Made by a program: the position numbers and the translations under genes. The notes beneath the pieces were generated by a model. It did no database searches, was not told the DNA's origin, and saw only the letters and a list, made by a program, of their open reading frames with translations. Positions 1 to 9,689 of a stretch of DNA of 64,000 nt are shown here, one piece after another. Origin of the DNA: Microbacterium radiodurans (GTDB lineage: Bacteria; Actinomycetota; Actinomycetes; Actinomycetales; Microbacteriaceae). The stretch lies in assembly GCF_008710705.1 (NCBI RefSeq), contig NZ_VYRZ01000002.1, positions 372,001 to 436,000 of the forward strand, in the 5' to 3' direction. The stretch's first letter is position 1, and each line of letters begins with the position of its first letter.

Positions 1-630
1 ATCGTCGCCGAGGACCAGATCGGCATCGGCGACGTCGTCGACCTGGGCCTCGCCACCGGCATCGTCGAGTACGTCAGCGTCCGGGTCACCCACGTCCGCG
101 ACGTCAACGGGACGCTCTGGTTCGTGCGCAACGGCGAGATCACCCGCATCGGCAACATGTCGCAGGGGTGGTCGCGGGTCATCATCGACCTCGCCGTCCC
201 CGCCGATGCGGACGTCGAGGAGGTCGAGTCGCGGATGCTGCGCGCCGCCAAGGACCTCGCGCACGAGGGCAAGTGGCGCAGCCGCATCATCGAGAAGCCG
301 GAGATCTGGGGACTGGAGTCGATCGGTGGGGACGCCCTCGTCATCCGCCTCGTCGTGAAGACCCGTCCGAATGCGAAGGACGACGTCGCACGCGCCCTGC
401 GCATGCGGCTGAAGCGCACGATCGACGAGATGGGCGTGCAGCTGCCGCAGCTGAACTCCATCGTCCTCACCGGCTTCGAGGGCGCCCAGAGCATCCGCGG
501 CGCGAATCCGCCGCAGACGAGGCCGCAGCCGGTGACTCCACCGCCGTCGGCGCGGCCGCAGTGGCGGCCCAAGAAGAGGAAGCCGGCCGCCGCGCCGTCG
601 AAGCCGGACGACGAGGAGAACCCGACGTGA
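1..630 (+). CDS. MscS-family mechanosensitive ion channel, C-terminal part
   Basis: Carboxy-terminal 209 residues of a small-conductance mechanosensitive channel; the start and all membrane helices lie left of the window. The reading frame is open from base 1. The first 45 residues match the MscS beta-domain (GIVEYVSVRVTHVRDVNGTL, then FVRNGEI), followed by the alpha/beta cage domain to about residue 165. The last 45 or so residues are rich in Pro, Arg and Lys and look disordered and cytoplasmic. Such channels release solutes when turgor rises. The stop codon overlaps the GTG start of the globin gene (GTGA), so the two are probably co-translated. The family call is firm; the exact subfamily cannot be judged without the N-terminus. 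Confidence 0.9.
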   Translation: MVAEDQIGIGDVVDLGLATGIVEYVSVRVTHVRDVNGTLWFVRNGEITRIGNMSQGWSRVIIDLAVPADADVEEVESRMLRAAKDLAHEGKWRSRIIEKPEIWGLESIGGDALVIRLVVKTRPNAKDDVARALRMRLKRTIDEMGVQLPQLNSIVLTGFEGAQSIRGANPPQTRPQPVTPPPSARPQWRPKKRKPAAAPSKPDDEENPT

Positions 631-1079
631 GCGAACCGCTGAGCTTCTACGACGAGGTCGGCGGACGCCCGACCTTCGAGCGCCTCGTCACCGTCTTCTA
701 CCGCGAAGTGGCAACGGACGACGTGCTGCGCCCCATGTACCCCGAAGCCGATCTCGCCCCCGCGGCGGACCGGCTGCTGCTTTTCCTCCAGCAGTACTGG
801 GGCGGTCCCTCGACCTACGGCGAGACCCGTGGTCATCCCCGCCTGCGCATGCGCCACCGTCCGTTCCACATCGACCCGGACGCGCGGGACCGCTGGTTGC
901 GTCACATGCGGACGGCGCTCGACGAGCTCGACCTGTCGCCGCTCCACGAGGCGACCCTGTGGGACTACCTCGAGCGCGCGGCGCACGCGATGGTCAACAC
1001 CTTCGAGCCGGCGGGCATCGGCCCGCGCCGCGAGGGGCCGGGCACGACCATTCCGCTTCACCCCGCCTCGGAGGCGTGA
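627..1079 (+). CDS. glbO: Group II truncated haemoglobin (trHbO type)
   Basis: 150-residue 2-on-2 globin, the usual length for trHbO. Haem-pocket residues of the group are in place: Tyr25 (B10), Tyr38 (CD1), proximal His77 in the run RLRMRHRPF, and Trp90 (G8) in DRWLRHM. The run QQYWGGPSTYGETRGHPR is typical of actinobacterial trHbO. These proteins bind O2 or peroxide near the membrane and are linked to redox or NO protection; the precise role here is not known. The start is a GTG overlapping the upstream stop codon. The last 25 residues are a Pro/Gly-rich tail beyond the globin fold. Confidence 0.93.
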   Translation: MSEPLSFYDEVGGRPTFERLVTVFYREVATDDVLRPMYPEADLAPAADRLLLFLQQYWGGPSTYGETRGHPRLRMRHRPFHIDPDARDRWLRHMRTALDELDLSPLHEATLWDYLERAAHAMVNTFEPAGIGPRREGPGTTIPLHPASEA

Positions 1080-1112
1080 GCGTCCCGGTGGGCTGAGCCG
1101 CCGGCCGCCCGA

Positions 1113-1784
1113 TCAGGCCGACCGGCCGGTCGCTCGGACGGGGGTCAGGCCGAGCGCGACCGGACCCCGCGAGAGGACGTGGCCGCGCGCGAACGTCACG
1201 CGCGCCCACGCGTCGGTGCGACGGATGACCGGCCGCTCCTCCCCCGCGATGAACCCGAGTCCGAACGCCGCGAACGCGACGCCGAGCGGGAGGCCCGCGA
1301 GTGCGTCGTCCGAACGCCCCCAGACCTCGGAGCGGATGCGGTGGACCACCTCGTCGCCGGCCCCGGGAGGCAGCGCTTCGGCCACGGCTGCGATGCCCCA
1401 CTGCGCCCGCGCGGCGATCTCCGCGGCGGCGAGGTCGCCCTCCGCCCGCCAGCCTGCGCGCGGCGGCGAGATCCCGACCCAGGTCGCCGTGGTGGCCGTC
1501 TCGGGGAGCCGCAGCGAGCCGGCATCCCGGTCGGGGACGAGCGCGGCGCCGTCGATGACGAGATCGCACTCGAGCTCGGGATCGACGCGCGCGGTGCGCA
1601 TCCCGAGCACCAGGGGCGTCGGGTCGGCGAGCGAACGCGGTGAGACCGGCGCGCACGTGGCGACGAGGAGACCATCGCGAGCCTGCAGCCGCAGCGTTCC
1701 GTCACCCAGCCGCGCCGTTCGATGCGCGAAGGTCAGGACGTCCCGGGCGGTGGCGGGCTCGGGGAAGATCAGCCGGGCAGACAT
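1113..1784 (-). CDS. Conserved hypothetical protein, 223 aa
   Basis: Unrecognised soluble protein without signal peptide or membrane helix. It opens with MSARLIFPEPATARDVLTFA, contains a small hydrophobic Gly/Ala-rich stretch near its C-terminus (GLPLGVAFAAFGLGFIAG) and is otherwise mixed alpha/beta in appearance. I chose the ATG at 1784 because it stands 7 bases behind a TAGTCT -10 box and because the protein-like pattern begins there; a GTG ten codons upstream is possible but lies in the promoter. It converges on the globin gene and diverges from tesB. Function unknown. Confidence 0.7.
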   Translation of the reverse strand: MSARLIFPEPATARDVLTFAHRTARLGDGTLRLQARDGLLVATCAPVSPRSLADPTPLVLGMRTARVDPELECDLVIDGAALVPDRDAGSLRLPETATTATWVGISPPRAGWRAEGDLAAAEIAARAQWGIAAVAEALPPGAGDEVVHRIRSEVWGRSDDALAGLPLGVAFAAFGLGFIAGEERPVIRRTDAWARVTFARGHVLSRGPVALGLTPVRATGRSA

Positions 1785-1791
1785 CCGTCCT

Positions 1792-1797
1792 AGACTA
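1792..1797 (-). promoter_or_regulatory. -10 box TAGTCT of the 1113-1784 gene
   Basis: TAGTCT on the minus strand, 7 bases before the ATG. One of many such boxes in the window placed so that transcription would begin at or next to the start codon. Confidence 0.55.
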
Positions 1798-1831
1798 CCG
1801 AGGGCCCGAACCACCTCCGAGCGGAGCGCAC

Positions 1832-2746
1832 GTGACGCAGCACGCCCCCGACGACACCGAGCTCGAGCGCGACCCCGTCGCCGCGCTCCTGGCGATCCTC
1901 GACCTCTCGTCGAGCGAGGCGCGCACGACGGAGGACATCTTCACCGGGGCCTCGCTCGTCATGCCGCAGGGACGCGTCTTCGGCGGCCAGGTCCTGGCTC
2001 AAGCGATCACCGCGGCTACGCGGACGCTGGGGCCCGACCGTGTTCCGCACTCGATGCACGGGTACTTCCTGCGGCCCGGTGACTCGTCTCGAAACATCAC
2101 GTTCTCCGTCGACCGCATCCACGACGGCCGGTCCTTCGCGACGCGGCGCACGCAGGCGTTCCAGAACGGTCTGCCCATCTTCTCGATGATCGCGTCCTTC
2201 GAGCGTGAGGACCCGGGGGTCGACCACGGCGCGCCGATGCCCACCGGCATCCCGCAGCCGGAGGAGGTCCCCGATCTCGAGGAGCACCTGAGCGGCATGC
2301 ATCCCATGAGCCGGCGGGTGCTCTCGGCGAGTCCCATCGAGGTCCGGCACGTCGGGCGCCCCATCTACCTCGAGCCGGCCGATCCGGCGTCGCCGGCGCA
2401 AGCGGTCTGGGTGCGCACGCGTTCGGCGCTTCCGGACGAGCCGGCGGTCCACCGGGCCGTGCTGGCCTTCCTCAGCGACCTGACGATCCAGGAGCCGGTC
2501 CTGCGCGCGCACGGACTCGCGTGGGCGACCCCGGGTCTGAAGGTCGCGAGCCTCGACCACGCGATGTGGTGGCATCGCGATGCCCGCGTCGACGACTGGC
2601 TGCTCTACGTGCAGGAGTCGCCGAGCGCCCGTGGCGGCCGCGGACTGTCGACCGGCCGCATCTACACCCGCGACGGGATGCTGGTCGCGACCGTCGCGCA
2701 GGAGATCATGGTCCGCGTTCCGGACGCCGCCGCCGCGATGTCGTGA
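1832..2746 (+). CDS. tesB: Acyl-CoA thioesterase II
   Basis: 304-residue double-hotdog thioesterase that hydrolyses acyl-CoA to free fatty acid and CoA. The N-terminal hotdog carries GRVFGGQVLAQAI. The C-terminal hotdog carries an Asp in SLDHAMWWHR, a Ser/Thr-containing turn (GGRGLSTGRIY) and a Gln in TVAQEIMVR, which match the Asp/Thr/Gln catalytic network known for TesB. The GTG start at 1832 is preceded by a GGAG ribosome-binding site and gives the usual family length (about 290 aa). The next gene, on the other strand, is a second, single-hotdog thioesterase, so the locus is concerned with thioester turnover. Confidence 0.93.
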   Translation: MTQHAPDDTELERDPVAALLAILDLSSSEARTTEDIFTGASLVMPQGRVFGGQVLAQAITAATRTLGPDRVPHSMHGYFLRPGDSSRNITFSVDRIHDGRSFATRRTQAFQNGLPIFSMIASFEREDPGVDHGAPMPTGIPQPEEVPDLEEHLSGMHPMSRRVLSASPIEVRHVGRPIYLEPADPASPAQAVWVRTRSALPDEPAVHRAVLAFLSDLTIQEPVLRAHGLAWATPGLKVASLDHAMWWHRDARVDDWLLYVQESPSARGGRGLSTGRIYTRDGMLVATVAQEIMVRVPDAAAAMS

Positions 2747-2756
2747 GAGAGCTCGG

Positions 2757-3264
2757 TCAGCTCCGACGCGAGTAGTCGATCGGCTGGTCGAGGTACGGAG
2801 ACCACGCCTCGCGCATGCCGTCGGTCAGCCGGACGGGACGGCCGGTCTCGGTCGAGACCATGACGATTACCGCGGTCGAACGCGCGTAGCGGATCTGCGG
2901 ATCATCGCCTTGCGGGCTGAACACCTCGTAGCAGACGTCGATGCTCGATCCGCCCATGCGTCCGATCCACAGCTGCACGTCGAGCGGACGCTGCCCGTAC
3001 GGCACCGGGCGCACGTACTCGATCTCCTGGCGGGCGATGAGAGTCATCGTCTCGGCCCGCAGGTCCAGCGCGTCGAGGATCGCCGTCGGCGGCGCCGCCA
3101 CGCCGGGCTCGGGCCGCCAGAACGCACGCAGCCGCGCTTCTTCGAGGAGCTTCAGCATCGAGGTGTTGTTGACGTGCCCGAGCGCATCGAGATCGCCCCA
3201 CCGCAGATGGATCGGGATCCGGATGCGCGTCGGCGCAGCGGCATCCGCTGCGCCGACGCGGTCG

Positions 3265-3272
<8 letters not shown>
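2757..3272 (-). CDS. Acyl-CoA thioesterase, 4HBT hotdog family
   Basis: 171-residue single-hotdog protein. The run RWGDLDALGHVNN near residue 25 is the 4-hydroxybenzoyl-CoA thioesterase motif with its catalytic Asp; EEARLRAFW and EIEYVRPVPYGQ follow in the family order. The substrate cannot be read from sequence. The GTG start at 3272 overlaps the end of ettA by 8 bases, so the gene is probably translated in coupling with ettA. Longer versions starting in the ettA 3' end would add low-complexity Arg/Ser residues and were not used. Confidence 0.88.
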
Positions 3273-4944
<1,672 letters not shown>

Positions 4945-4953
4945 AACGGATCG

Positions 4954-4959
4954 ATTCTA
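4954..4959 (-). promoter_or_regulatory. -10 box TAGAAT of ettA
   Basis: TAGAAT on the minus strand, 9 bases before the ettA ATG. It predicts a leader of only a few bases with no ribosome-binding site. Confidence 0.55.
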
Positions 4960-5009
4960 GTCCGCCGTGGCGGCGGCACCGGTGTCCGAGGCTCGACGGC
5001 GGAGACGGC

Positions 5010-5525
5010 TCACCAGTCGATCGGGCGCGTCTGACCGATGAGGCAGCCGCCGGAGGGCAGCTCCGGAAGCACCAATGCGGTCGGGGCCGGAGTGGACGGG
5101 CCGACCTGGCCGACCAGGCATTCCTGTCCCCACAGCACCGAGAACTGCAGGCTGTCGACGGGGTCGTCGACGCTCGTGCGGTCCGCGGTCACCTGCATGG
5201 CGGCTTTGTTGAACCCTGCGCCGACGAGGGCGTCGACGTACGCGCGCCCGGCCACCGCCTCCGGACCGGCGGCGACCTGCTGCATGATCGCGGTGAAGAT
5301 CGGGAGGTTGTCCGCGGCCGACCCGTCCGGCACCAGGGCCGGCGCCGCGGGGGCCGTCTCCGTCGGCTCGGGCGCCGGGGCGGACTCCGACGCGGACGAC
5401 GGCGTCGGCTGCGGCGCCGCGGCGGAGCACGCGGTCATCGCCACCGCACCGACGAGGAGCATCCCCAGAAGGGCGGAACGGCGCTCGGCCGGACGACGGG
5501 CGGGAGGACCGGGGAATGGACGCAC
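5010..5525 (-). CDS. Secreted lipoprotein, function unknown
   Basis: 171 residues. Arg-rich N-terminus, hydrophobic stretch LLGMLLVGAVAMTAC ending in a lipobox (MTAC), then a Pro/Thr/Ser/Glu-rich spacer of about 40 residues and a compact C-terminal domain with two Cys (GQECLVGQ, GGCLIGQ) that may form a disulfide. It resembles small conserved lipoproteins of Microbacteriaceae of unassigned function. The GTG start at 5525 is 6 bases behind a TACAAT -10 box, which supports a leaderless message. Confidence 0.8.
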   Translation of the reverse strand: MRPFPGPPARRPAERRSALLGMLLVGAVAMTACSAAAPQPTPSSASESAPAPEPTETAPAAPALVPDGSAADNLPIFTAIMQQVAAGPEAVAGRAYVDALVGAGFNKAAMQVTADRTSVDDPVDSLQFSVLWGQECLVGQVGPSTPAPTALVLPELPSGGCLIGQTRPIDW

Positions 5526-5531
5526 CCGTGA

Positions 5532-5537
5532 ATTGTA
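5532..5537 (-). promoter_or_regulatory. -10 box TACAAT of the lipoprotein gene
   Basis: TACAAT on the minus strand, exactly 6 bases before the GTG start at 5525. Confidence 0.6.
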
Positions 5538-5591
5538 GGGCGAGGACGTCTCGGAGAGATGACGGCGGCCGCGGCGACGGAACTGGGCGGG

Positions 5592-6092
5592 TCAGAACGG
5601 GACATCGCCGGAGACCGCGACCGCCCAGCCGTCCGCATCGACGACGGCCGCCGATGAGTCGGGTGCCTCACCGCTTGCTCGGCCTTCGCGAGAACCGGCG
5701 GGGTCGGTTTCGCTCGCGACCTGATGCGGCGAGGCGGCCGACGCCCGGCTGAACGCCGATGTGCCGAACAGCAGGTCGTGACCGATCGCCTCGGCGTCGA
5801 TCTCGACGTCGGTCCCGCTCTTGCCCGCCGATTCCCAGCGTCGAACCCGCAGCCTGCCGACGACGATGACCCGCTGTCCTTTCGTCACCGACGCGAAGGC
5901 GTGTTCGCCCAGCCCGCGGAACGCGGAGACGCGGTACCAGTTCGTCTCTCCGTCGACCCACTGGCCGGTCTGCGCGTCCCGTCGCCGGGACGTGCTGCCG
6001 ACACGGAAGCTCGTGACGGGATCTCCGGCGCCGGTGCGCCGCAGCTCGGGTGTCGCCGCGACGTTGCCGATGACGGTGATGTGGTCGGACAT
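5592..6092 (-). CDS. ssb: Single-stranded DNA-binding protein
   Basis: 166 residues. An N-terminal OB-fold (residues 1-110) starts MSDHITVIGNVAATPELR and contains VTSFRVGST, NWYRVSAFRGLGEHA and KGQRVIVVGRLRVRRW, the usual SSB order. A disordered linker follows, and the protein ends GDVPF, close to the DDIPF tip that recruits replication and repair partners but less acidic. The gene stands alone, not in an rpsF-ssb-rpsR operon, so it is probably a secondary SSB. ATG 6092 has an AGGAG about 11 bases upstream; an ATG 17 codons further upstream lies within hairpin-forming leader sequence. Confidence 0.9.
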   Translation of the reverse strand: MSDHITVIGNVAATPELRRTGAGDPVTSFRVGSTSRRRDAQTGQWVDGETNWYRVSAFRGLGEHAFASVTKGQRVIVVGRLRVRRWESAGKSGTDVEIDAEAIGHDLLFGTSAFSRASAASPHQVASETDPAGSREGRASGEAPDSSAAVVDADGWAVAVSGDVPF

Positions 6093-6113
6093 GGTGATCG
6101 ACTCCTCTCGCGG

Positions 6114-6168
6114 ACCGGAGTGTCTCTCCGGTGGCTCCGGCACCCGAGTGCCCGTCGGGTGCCGGAGC
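6114..6168 (-). other. Two adjacent hairpins upstream of ssb
   Basis: ACCGGAG/CTCCGGT (7-bp stem, 5-base loop, 6114-6132) is followed at once by a perfect 14-bp stem with a 7-base loop (6134-6168). Both lie between msrA and ssb, upstream of the ssb ribosome-binding site. No T-tract is seen, so they are not ordinary terminators; they could structure the ssb leader. Confidence 0.6.
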
Positions 6169-6201
6169 TCTCTCAGGATGCCGCGGGCCCGGGAACGCGA
6201 A

Positions 6202-6233
6202 CGGCGGTCCGCCCCGGATGGGGAGGACCGCCG
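6202..6233 (-). terminator. Possible msrA terminator hairpin
   Basis: CGGCGGTCC pairs with GGACCGCCG around a 14-base loop, 28 bases after the msrA stop. No U-tract follows, so termination here is uncertain. Confidence 0.35.
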
Positions 6234-6260
6234 CCGCAGACGGATCCGGGGAGGAACCGG

Positions 6261-6788
6261 TCAGGCGCGCACGTACTCGGCGAACCGCGCGCGGACCTTG
6301 TTGACCTTCGGCACCGCGACAGCGAGGCAGTAGCCCTGGCCGGGGTTCTTCGCGAAGAAGTCCTGGTGGTACTCCTCGGCGGGGAAGAACTCGCTCGCGG
6401 GCTCCGTGGTCGTGACGACGCCACCGCCCCAGATGTCCTCCGCGCGTTCGCGGGCGGCCGAGAAGAGCTGCTCCTGCTCGGCGTCGAGGGGGAACATCGC
6501 CGAGCGGTACTGCGTGCCGACGTCGGCGCCCTGACGGTTGAGCTGACGAGGGTCGTGCATCGTGAAGAACGCGTCGAGGATCACGTCCGCCGGGATCGTC
6601 TCGGGATCGAAGGTGACCGCGACGGCCTCGGCGTGGCCCGTCCGTCCGGTGCACACGGCCTCGTAGCTGGGGTTCGCGACGTCGCCGCCGATGTACCCCG
6701 AAACGACGTCGGTCACGCCGTCGAGAGCCCGGTACGCCGCGTCCAGACACCAGAAGCAGCCGCCGGCGAGGATGAAGGTGGTGGTCAT
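6261..6788 (-). CDS. msrA: Peptide-methionine (S)-S-oxide reductase
   Basis: 175 residues; reduces S-methionine sulfoxide in proteins. The active-site signature GGCFWC stands at residues 7-12 with the catalytic Cys at 9. The family runs YIGGDVANPSYEAVCTGRTG, FFTMHDPRQLNRQGADVGTQ and PAEEYHQDF are all present. A further Cys in GQGYCLAV may help recycling. ATG 6788 was chosen because the family starts just before TTTFILAGGCFWC and a GGAG lies about 9 bases upstream. Divergent from the 76-aa gene at 6905. Confidence 0.95.
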   Translation of the reverse strand: MTTTFILAGGCFWCLDAAYRALDGVTDVVSGYIGGDVANPSYEAVCTGRTGHAEAVAVTFDPETIPADVILDAFFTMHDPRQLNRQGADVGTQYRSAMFPLDAEQEQLFSAARERAEDIWGGGVVTTTEPASEFFPAEEYHQDFFAKNPGQGYCLAVAVPKVNKVRARFAEYVRA

Positions 6789-6904
6789 TGTGGAACTCCG
6801 TTCTCCCGTCGTGCGGGATCTCACCGGTGACAACGATCCTGCCCGGAGTCCTGTTCCCGGCGATGTCGGAACCCCGGCATAGCTTCATCCTCGGAGGGAC
6901 GACG

Positions 6905-7135
6905 ATGAGCACTGTATGCGACATGCCGGTCCGGGACGTGGTGGCCGTCGGTCCGGCGCGTTGGCGCGTTCTCGACCGGGCCGGCCGCGTCCGCGGCCTG
7001 ATCGAGGCGATACGCCTACCGAGCGGTTTCCGCTTCCGAGCGCTCCGATTCGACCGGGCGAGTGGGTCGTTCCGTTGTCTCGGCGAATTCTGGAACCCCA
7101 CCGAAGCCGCCGACTGCCTGCGATATCTCGTGTGA
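6905..7135 (+). CDS. Small hypothetical protein, 76 aa
   Basis: Unrecognised small basic protein (MSTVCDMPVRDVVAVGPARW at the N-terminus, ending in a GEFWNPTEAADCLRYLV run). No signal peptide or membrane helix. The start has a strong GGAGGG ribosome-binding site 7 bases upstream and a TAGCTT -10 box at 6880-6885. It converges on mocR with a gap of 4 bases. Codon use (G/C at third positions) fits a real gene. Function unknown. Confidence 0.65.
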   Translation: MSTVCDMPVRDVVAVGPARWRVLDRAGRVRGLIEAIRLPSGFRFRALRFDRASGSFRCLGEFWNPTEAADCLRYLV

Positions 7136-7139
7136 GCGC

Positions 7140-8552
7140 TCAGACCAGGGCGTCGCGCGAGACGCCGGCGACCGCAGGAACACCGGCGCGGACGCGCTCC
7201 CAGACCCGCGCGAGCAGCTCCACCGCGCGCTCCAGGTCCGCCGGCGGCGCCGTGAACGGGATGCGCAGACGGTTCTCGTAGCCCCCGTCGACGGCGAACC
7301 GCGGGCCCGCCGTCAGATAGACCCCGTCCGCCCGAGCGGACATGACGAGCGCCGAGCTGAGCGGATCGGGGAGCCCGACCCACAACGACACTCCCCCGGC
7401 GACCTGCGGAACCGTCCACGATGGAAGCTCGCGCTCGAGACCGCGGCGGAGCGCGTCGTGACCCGCGGCGAGGAGACTCCCGCGCTGCGGCAGGATCTCG
7501 GGCATCCGCTCGACCAGGCGGATCGCGATCGCCTGCTCGAGCTCGGGCGTCCCGAGATCGCGCGGCGGACGCGCGCCGTGCAGGCGGCGGATCGTCGCGG
7601 CATCCGCCCGGACCCAGCCGACCCGCAGCCCGCCCCAGACGGTCTTGCCGAGCGATCCGATGCGCACGGCGTCGTCGCCGGCGAAGCGCAGCGGTGCGGA
7701 GCCCGTGAAGAAGAGCTCGGAGGTGGTGTCATCCGTGAGGAGCAGCGTGCCGGAGTCCGCCGCCGCGCGCTGGATCGCCTGCTCCTCGGCATCCGACATC
7801 GATCGACCCGTCGGGTTCTGCAGAGTCGGCATGAGGTATGCCAGGCGCGGCCTGGTGCGTGTCATCGCCTCGGCGGCGCGCCCGAGATCCCACCCGTCGT
7901 CCGTCGTCACCGGCACCGCCACGAGGCGCGCACCCGCCGATCGGAACGCCTCGGCTGCGTGCGGGTAGGTGGGCGTCTCGACGAGCACGCGATCGCCGGG
8001 TGCAACGAGCACTTCCGCCAGCAGGTGGATGGCGCTCTGCGCCCCGGTCGTGACGAGGATCTGATCGGCCGCCGTCTCGAGGCCCCGATCGCTGTACCGC
8101 TGCGCGACAGCCGCACGCAGCCTCCGGGAGCCCAGCGTGTCGTAGCCGCTGCGAGCGACGAGGGTCGCCGCATCCGCCGCCGTCTCGGCGATGATGCCCG
8201 CCAGCCCCGGCCAGGCAGCGGGACTCGCCTGCTGCAGGTCGATCGAGCCGGGCGCGGTGAGGACGGTGCCACCGCCCCGGGGCGCCTGCGGGAGCGTGAG
8301 GCTTCCGGAGCCGCGGATGCTCGTGATGTGACCGCTCGCTCGCAGGCTCGCGTACGCGCTGGCGACCGTCGTCCGACTCACGCGCAGGGTCTGGGCGAGA
8401 GCCCGCTCGGCGGGCAGCAGCGTGCGGGCGGCGATGCGGTTGTCGAGACAGAGAAGACGGATACCGTCGGCCAACGCCTCGTAGGCGGGCTCTCGCGTGT
8501 GCCAGCCGCCGAGCGCGGCGTCGAGGGCGCGGGCGGAGATCCGGGAATCCAT
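7140..8552 (-). CDS. MocR-type transcription regulator (GntR wHTH + aminotransferase fold)
   Basis: 470 residues. Residues 25-88 are a GntR-type winged helix (LLPAERALAQTLRVSRTTVA). Residues 100-470 are a fold-type I aminotransferase domain with the PLP lysine at 303 (SLGKTVWGG), Asn246 in LQNPTGR and Asp274. MocR proteins use PLP or an amino compound as effector. Its divergent partner encodes a YczE-type membrane protein, the same arrangement as yczR-yczE in other bacteria, so it most likely controls that gene. ATG 8552 stands 6 bases behind a TACGGT -10 box. Confidence 0.9.
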   Translation of the reverse strand: MDSRISARALDAALGGWHTREPAYEALADGIRLLCLDNRIAARTLLPAERALAQTLRVSRTTVASAYASLRASGHITSIRGSGSLTLPQAPRGGGTVLTAPGSIDLQQASPAAWPGLAGIIAETAADAATLVARSGYDTLGSRRLRAAVAQRYSDRGLETAADQILVTTGAQSAIHLLAEVLVAPGDRVLVETPTYPHAAEAFRSAGARLVAVPVTTDDGWDLGRAAEAMTRTRPRLAYLMPTLQNPTGRSMSDAEEQAIQRAAADSGTLLLTDDTTSELFFTGSAPLRFAGDDAVRIGSLGKTVWGGLRVGWVRADAATIRRLHGARPPRDLGTPELEQAIAIRLVERMPEILPQRGSLLAAGHDALRRGLERELPSWTVPQVAGGVSLWVGLPDPLSSALVMSARADGVYLTAGPRFAVDGGYENRLRIPFTAPPADLERAVELLARVWERVRAGVPAVAGVSRDALV

Positions 8553-8558
8553 CGAGCC

Positions 8559-8594
8559 ACCGTATCGCGATTGGCCTCTTTCGAAAGATCCAAT
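8559..8594. promoter_or_regulatory. Divergent mocR/yczE control region with palindromic operator
   Basis: TACGGT (8559-8564, minus) is the likely -10 of mocR, 6 bases before its ATG. Beside it lies 8570-8594: ATTGG, the perfect 12-bp palindrome TCTTTCGAAAGA, and CCAAT. The ATTGG/CCAAT arms are one base off perfect symmetry. The site covers the expected -35 region of mocR and sits 9 bases before the yczE-type start, so binding could control both genes. No footprint evidence. Confidence 0.6.
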
Positions 8595-8602
8595 CGTGCG
8601 GT

Positions 8603-9265
8603 GTGATCGACAGCGTGACTCTTCGCCTGCTCCAGCTCATCGTCGGACTCGCCCTGTTCGGCGCGGGGTGCGCCGCCATGGTCGACGCAGGCGTGGGTCT
8701 GGACCCGTGGACGGTCTTCTCGCAGGGCGTCAGCGAGTTGACCGGCATCGGCATCGGCTGGGTCGTCAACCTCACCGGCTTCGTCGTGCTGCTCCTGTGG
8801 ATCCCGCTGCGACAGAGGCCAGGCATCGGCACCGTCGCGAACATCCTCGTCGTGGGCACGGCGATGCAGCTGACGCTCCCCCTGTTCTCGACGCCCGACT
8901 CTTTCGTCCTGCAGCTCGCGATGTTCCTCGCCGGAGTGCTGCTCGTGGGCGTCTCGTCGGGCATCTACATCGGCGCGCGGCTGGGTCCTGGGCCGCGCGA
9001 CGGCCTGATGACCGGCCTCAACGCACGCTTCGGCTGGCCCATCTGGGCCTGCCGTCTCGGCGTGGAGGCGTCGGTGCTCGTGATCGGCTGGCTCCTCGGC
9101 GGCACCGTCGGCCTGGGCACCGTGCTCTTCGCGGTGCTGATCGGGCCGGTCGTCCACGTGAGCCTGCCGCTGTTCGACCGGGAGCGACGGCGACGCCGCT
9201 CCCTCGGCACTGCTGCGCGACCCGCGCCTCCGGTGCAGGTCGCCCCCGAGGCCGGGCGCCGCTGA
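8603..9265 (+). CDS. YczE/YyaS/YitT-family membrane protein
   Basis: 220 residues with five or six hydrophobic segments (LRLLQLIVGLALFGAGCAAM at the N-terminus, then WVVNLTGFVVLLLW, LAMFLAGVLLVGVSSGIYIG, ASVLVIGWLLGGTVG and a C-terminal pair). LGPGPRDGLMTGL and TVFSQGVSELTGIGIG are family runs. Role not established; proposed to be a transporter, often controlled by a MocR regulator as here. The GTG start has no clear ribosome-binding site; a second GTG 4 codons on is possible. The Arg/Pro-rich tail (last 35 residues) is cytoplasmic. Confidence 0.88.
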   Translation: MIDSVTLRLLQLIVGLALFGAGCAAMVDAGVGLDPWTVFSQGVSELTGIGIGWVVNLTGFVVLLLWIPLRQRPGIGTVANILVVGTAMQLTLPLFSTPDSFVLQLAMFLAGVLLVGVSSGIYIGARLGPGPRDGLMTGLNARFGWPIWACRLGVEASVLVIGWLLGGTVGLGTVLFAVLIGPVVHVSLPLFDRERRRRRSLGTAARPAPPVQVAPEAGRR

Positions 9266-9268
9266 GGA

Positions 9269-9481
9269 TCAGTGCTCGACGAACCTCGGCCAGTCCGACC
9301 CCGGCCGCATCCGGCCGTGCAGGGCGGCCTTGGCCACCTCCATCGAGGGGAAAGTCCCCAGCGGCGCGTCGGCGCCGGCCATCGTGACGAGGTAGCCCTC
9401 ATCGGTGTGGCGAATGCTCCCCGCGACCCCGCCGGTGCCGTAGGCGACCCAGAGGGCCGATGTCCGTGTGTCCGTGCTCAT
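9269..9481 (-). CDS. Small hypothetical protein, 70 aa
   Basis: Unrecognised 70-residue protein with repeated aromatic and Gly residues (LWVAYGTGGVAG, GYLVTMAGADAPLG, WPRFVEH). No signal or membrane helix. AAGGAG lies about 8 bases before the ATG. It converges on the yczE-type gene with a 3-base gap. Function unknown. Confidence 0.65.
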   Translation of the reverse strand: MSTDTRTSALWVAYGTGGVAGSIRHTDEGYLVTMAGADAPLGTFPSMEVAKAALHGRMRPGSDWPRFVEH

Positions 9482-9559
9482 CGTCGAGCTCCTTCCGACA
9501 CGCGGAGGCTACGCGCGTCGCGCCGTGCTCACCAGGGGGTGGCGGCGGCGGACGCTCCG

Positions 9560-9632
9560 TGCCCCCGACAGGATTCGAACCTGTGACCGACGGATTAGAA
9601 GGCCGTTGCTCTATCCACTGAGCTACGGAGGC
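9560..9632 (-). tRNA. tRNA-Arg (anticodon TCT)
   Basis: On the minus strand: acceptor GCCTCCG pairing with CGGGGGC, D-arm GCTC/GAGC, anticodon loop CTTCTAA giving TCT (reads AGA), T-arm around GGTTCGAATCC, discriminator A. The CCA end is not encoded. A TAGCCT -10 box (9657-9662) would start transcription about 18 bases upstream. Confidence 0.95.
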
Positions 9633-9689
9633 GGGCTCCCCGCGGGGAACGACACCAGGCTACCGCGCGGCCACGTCGGACGCGGTCAT

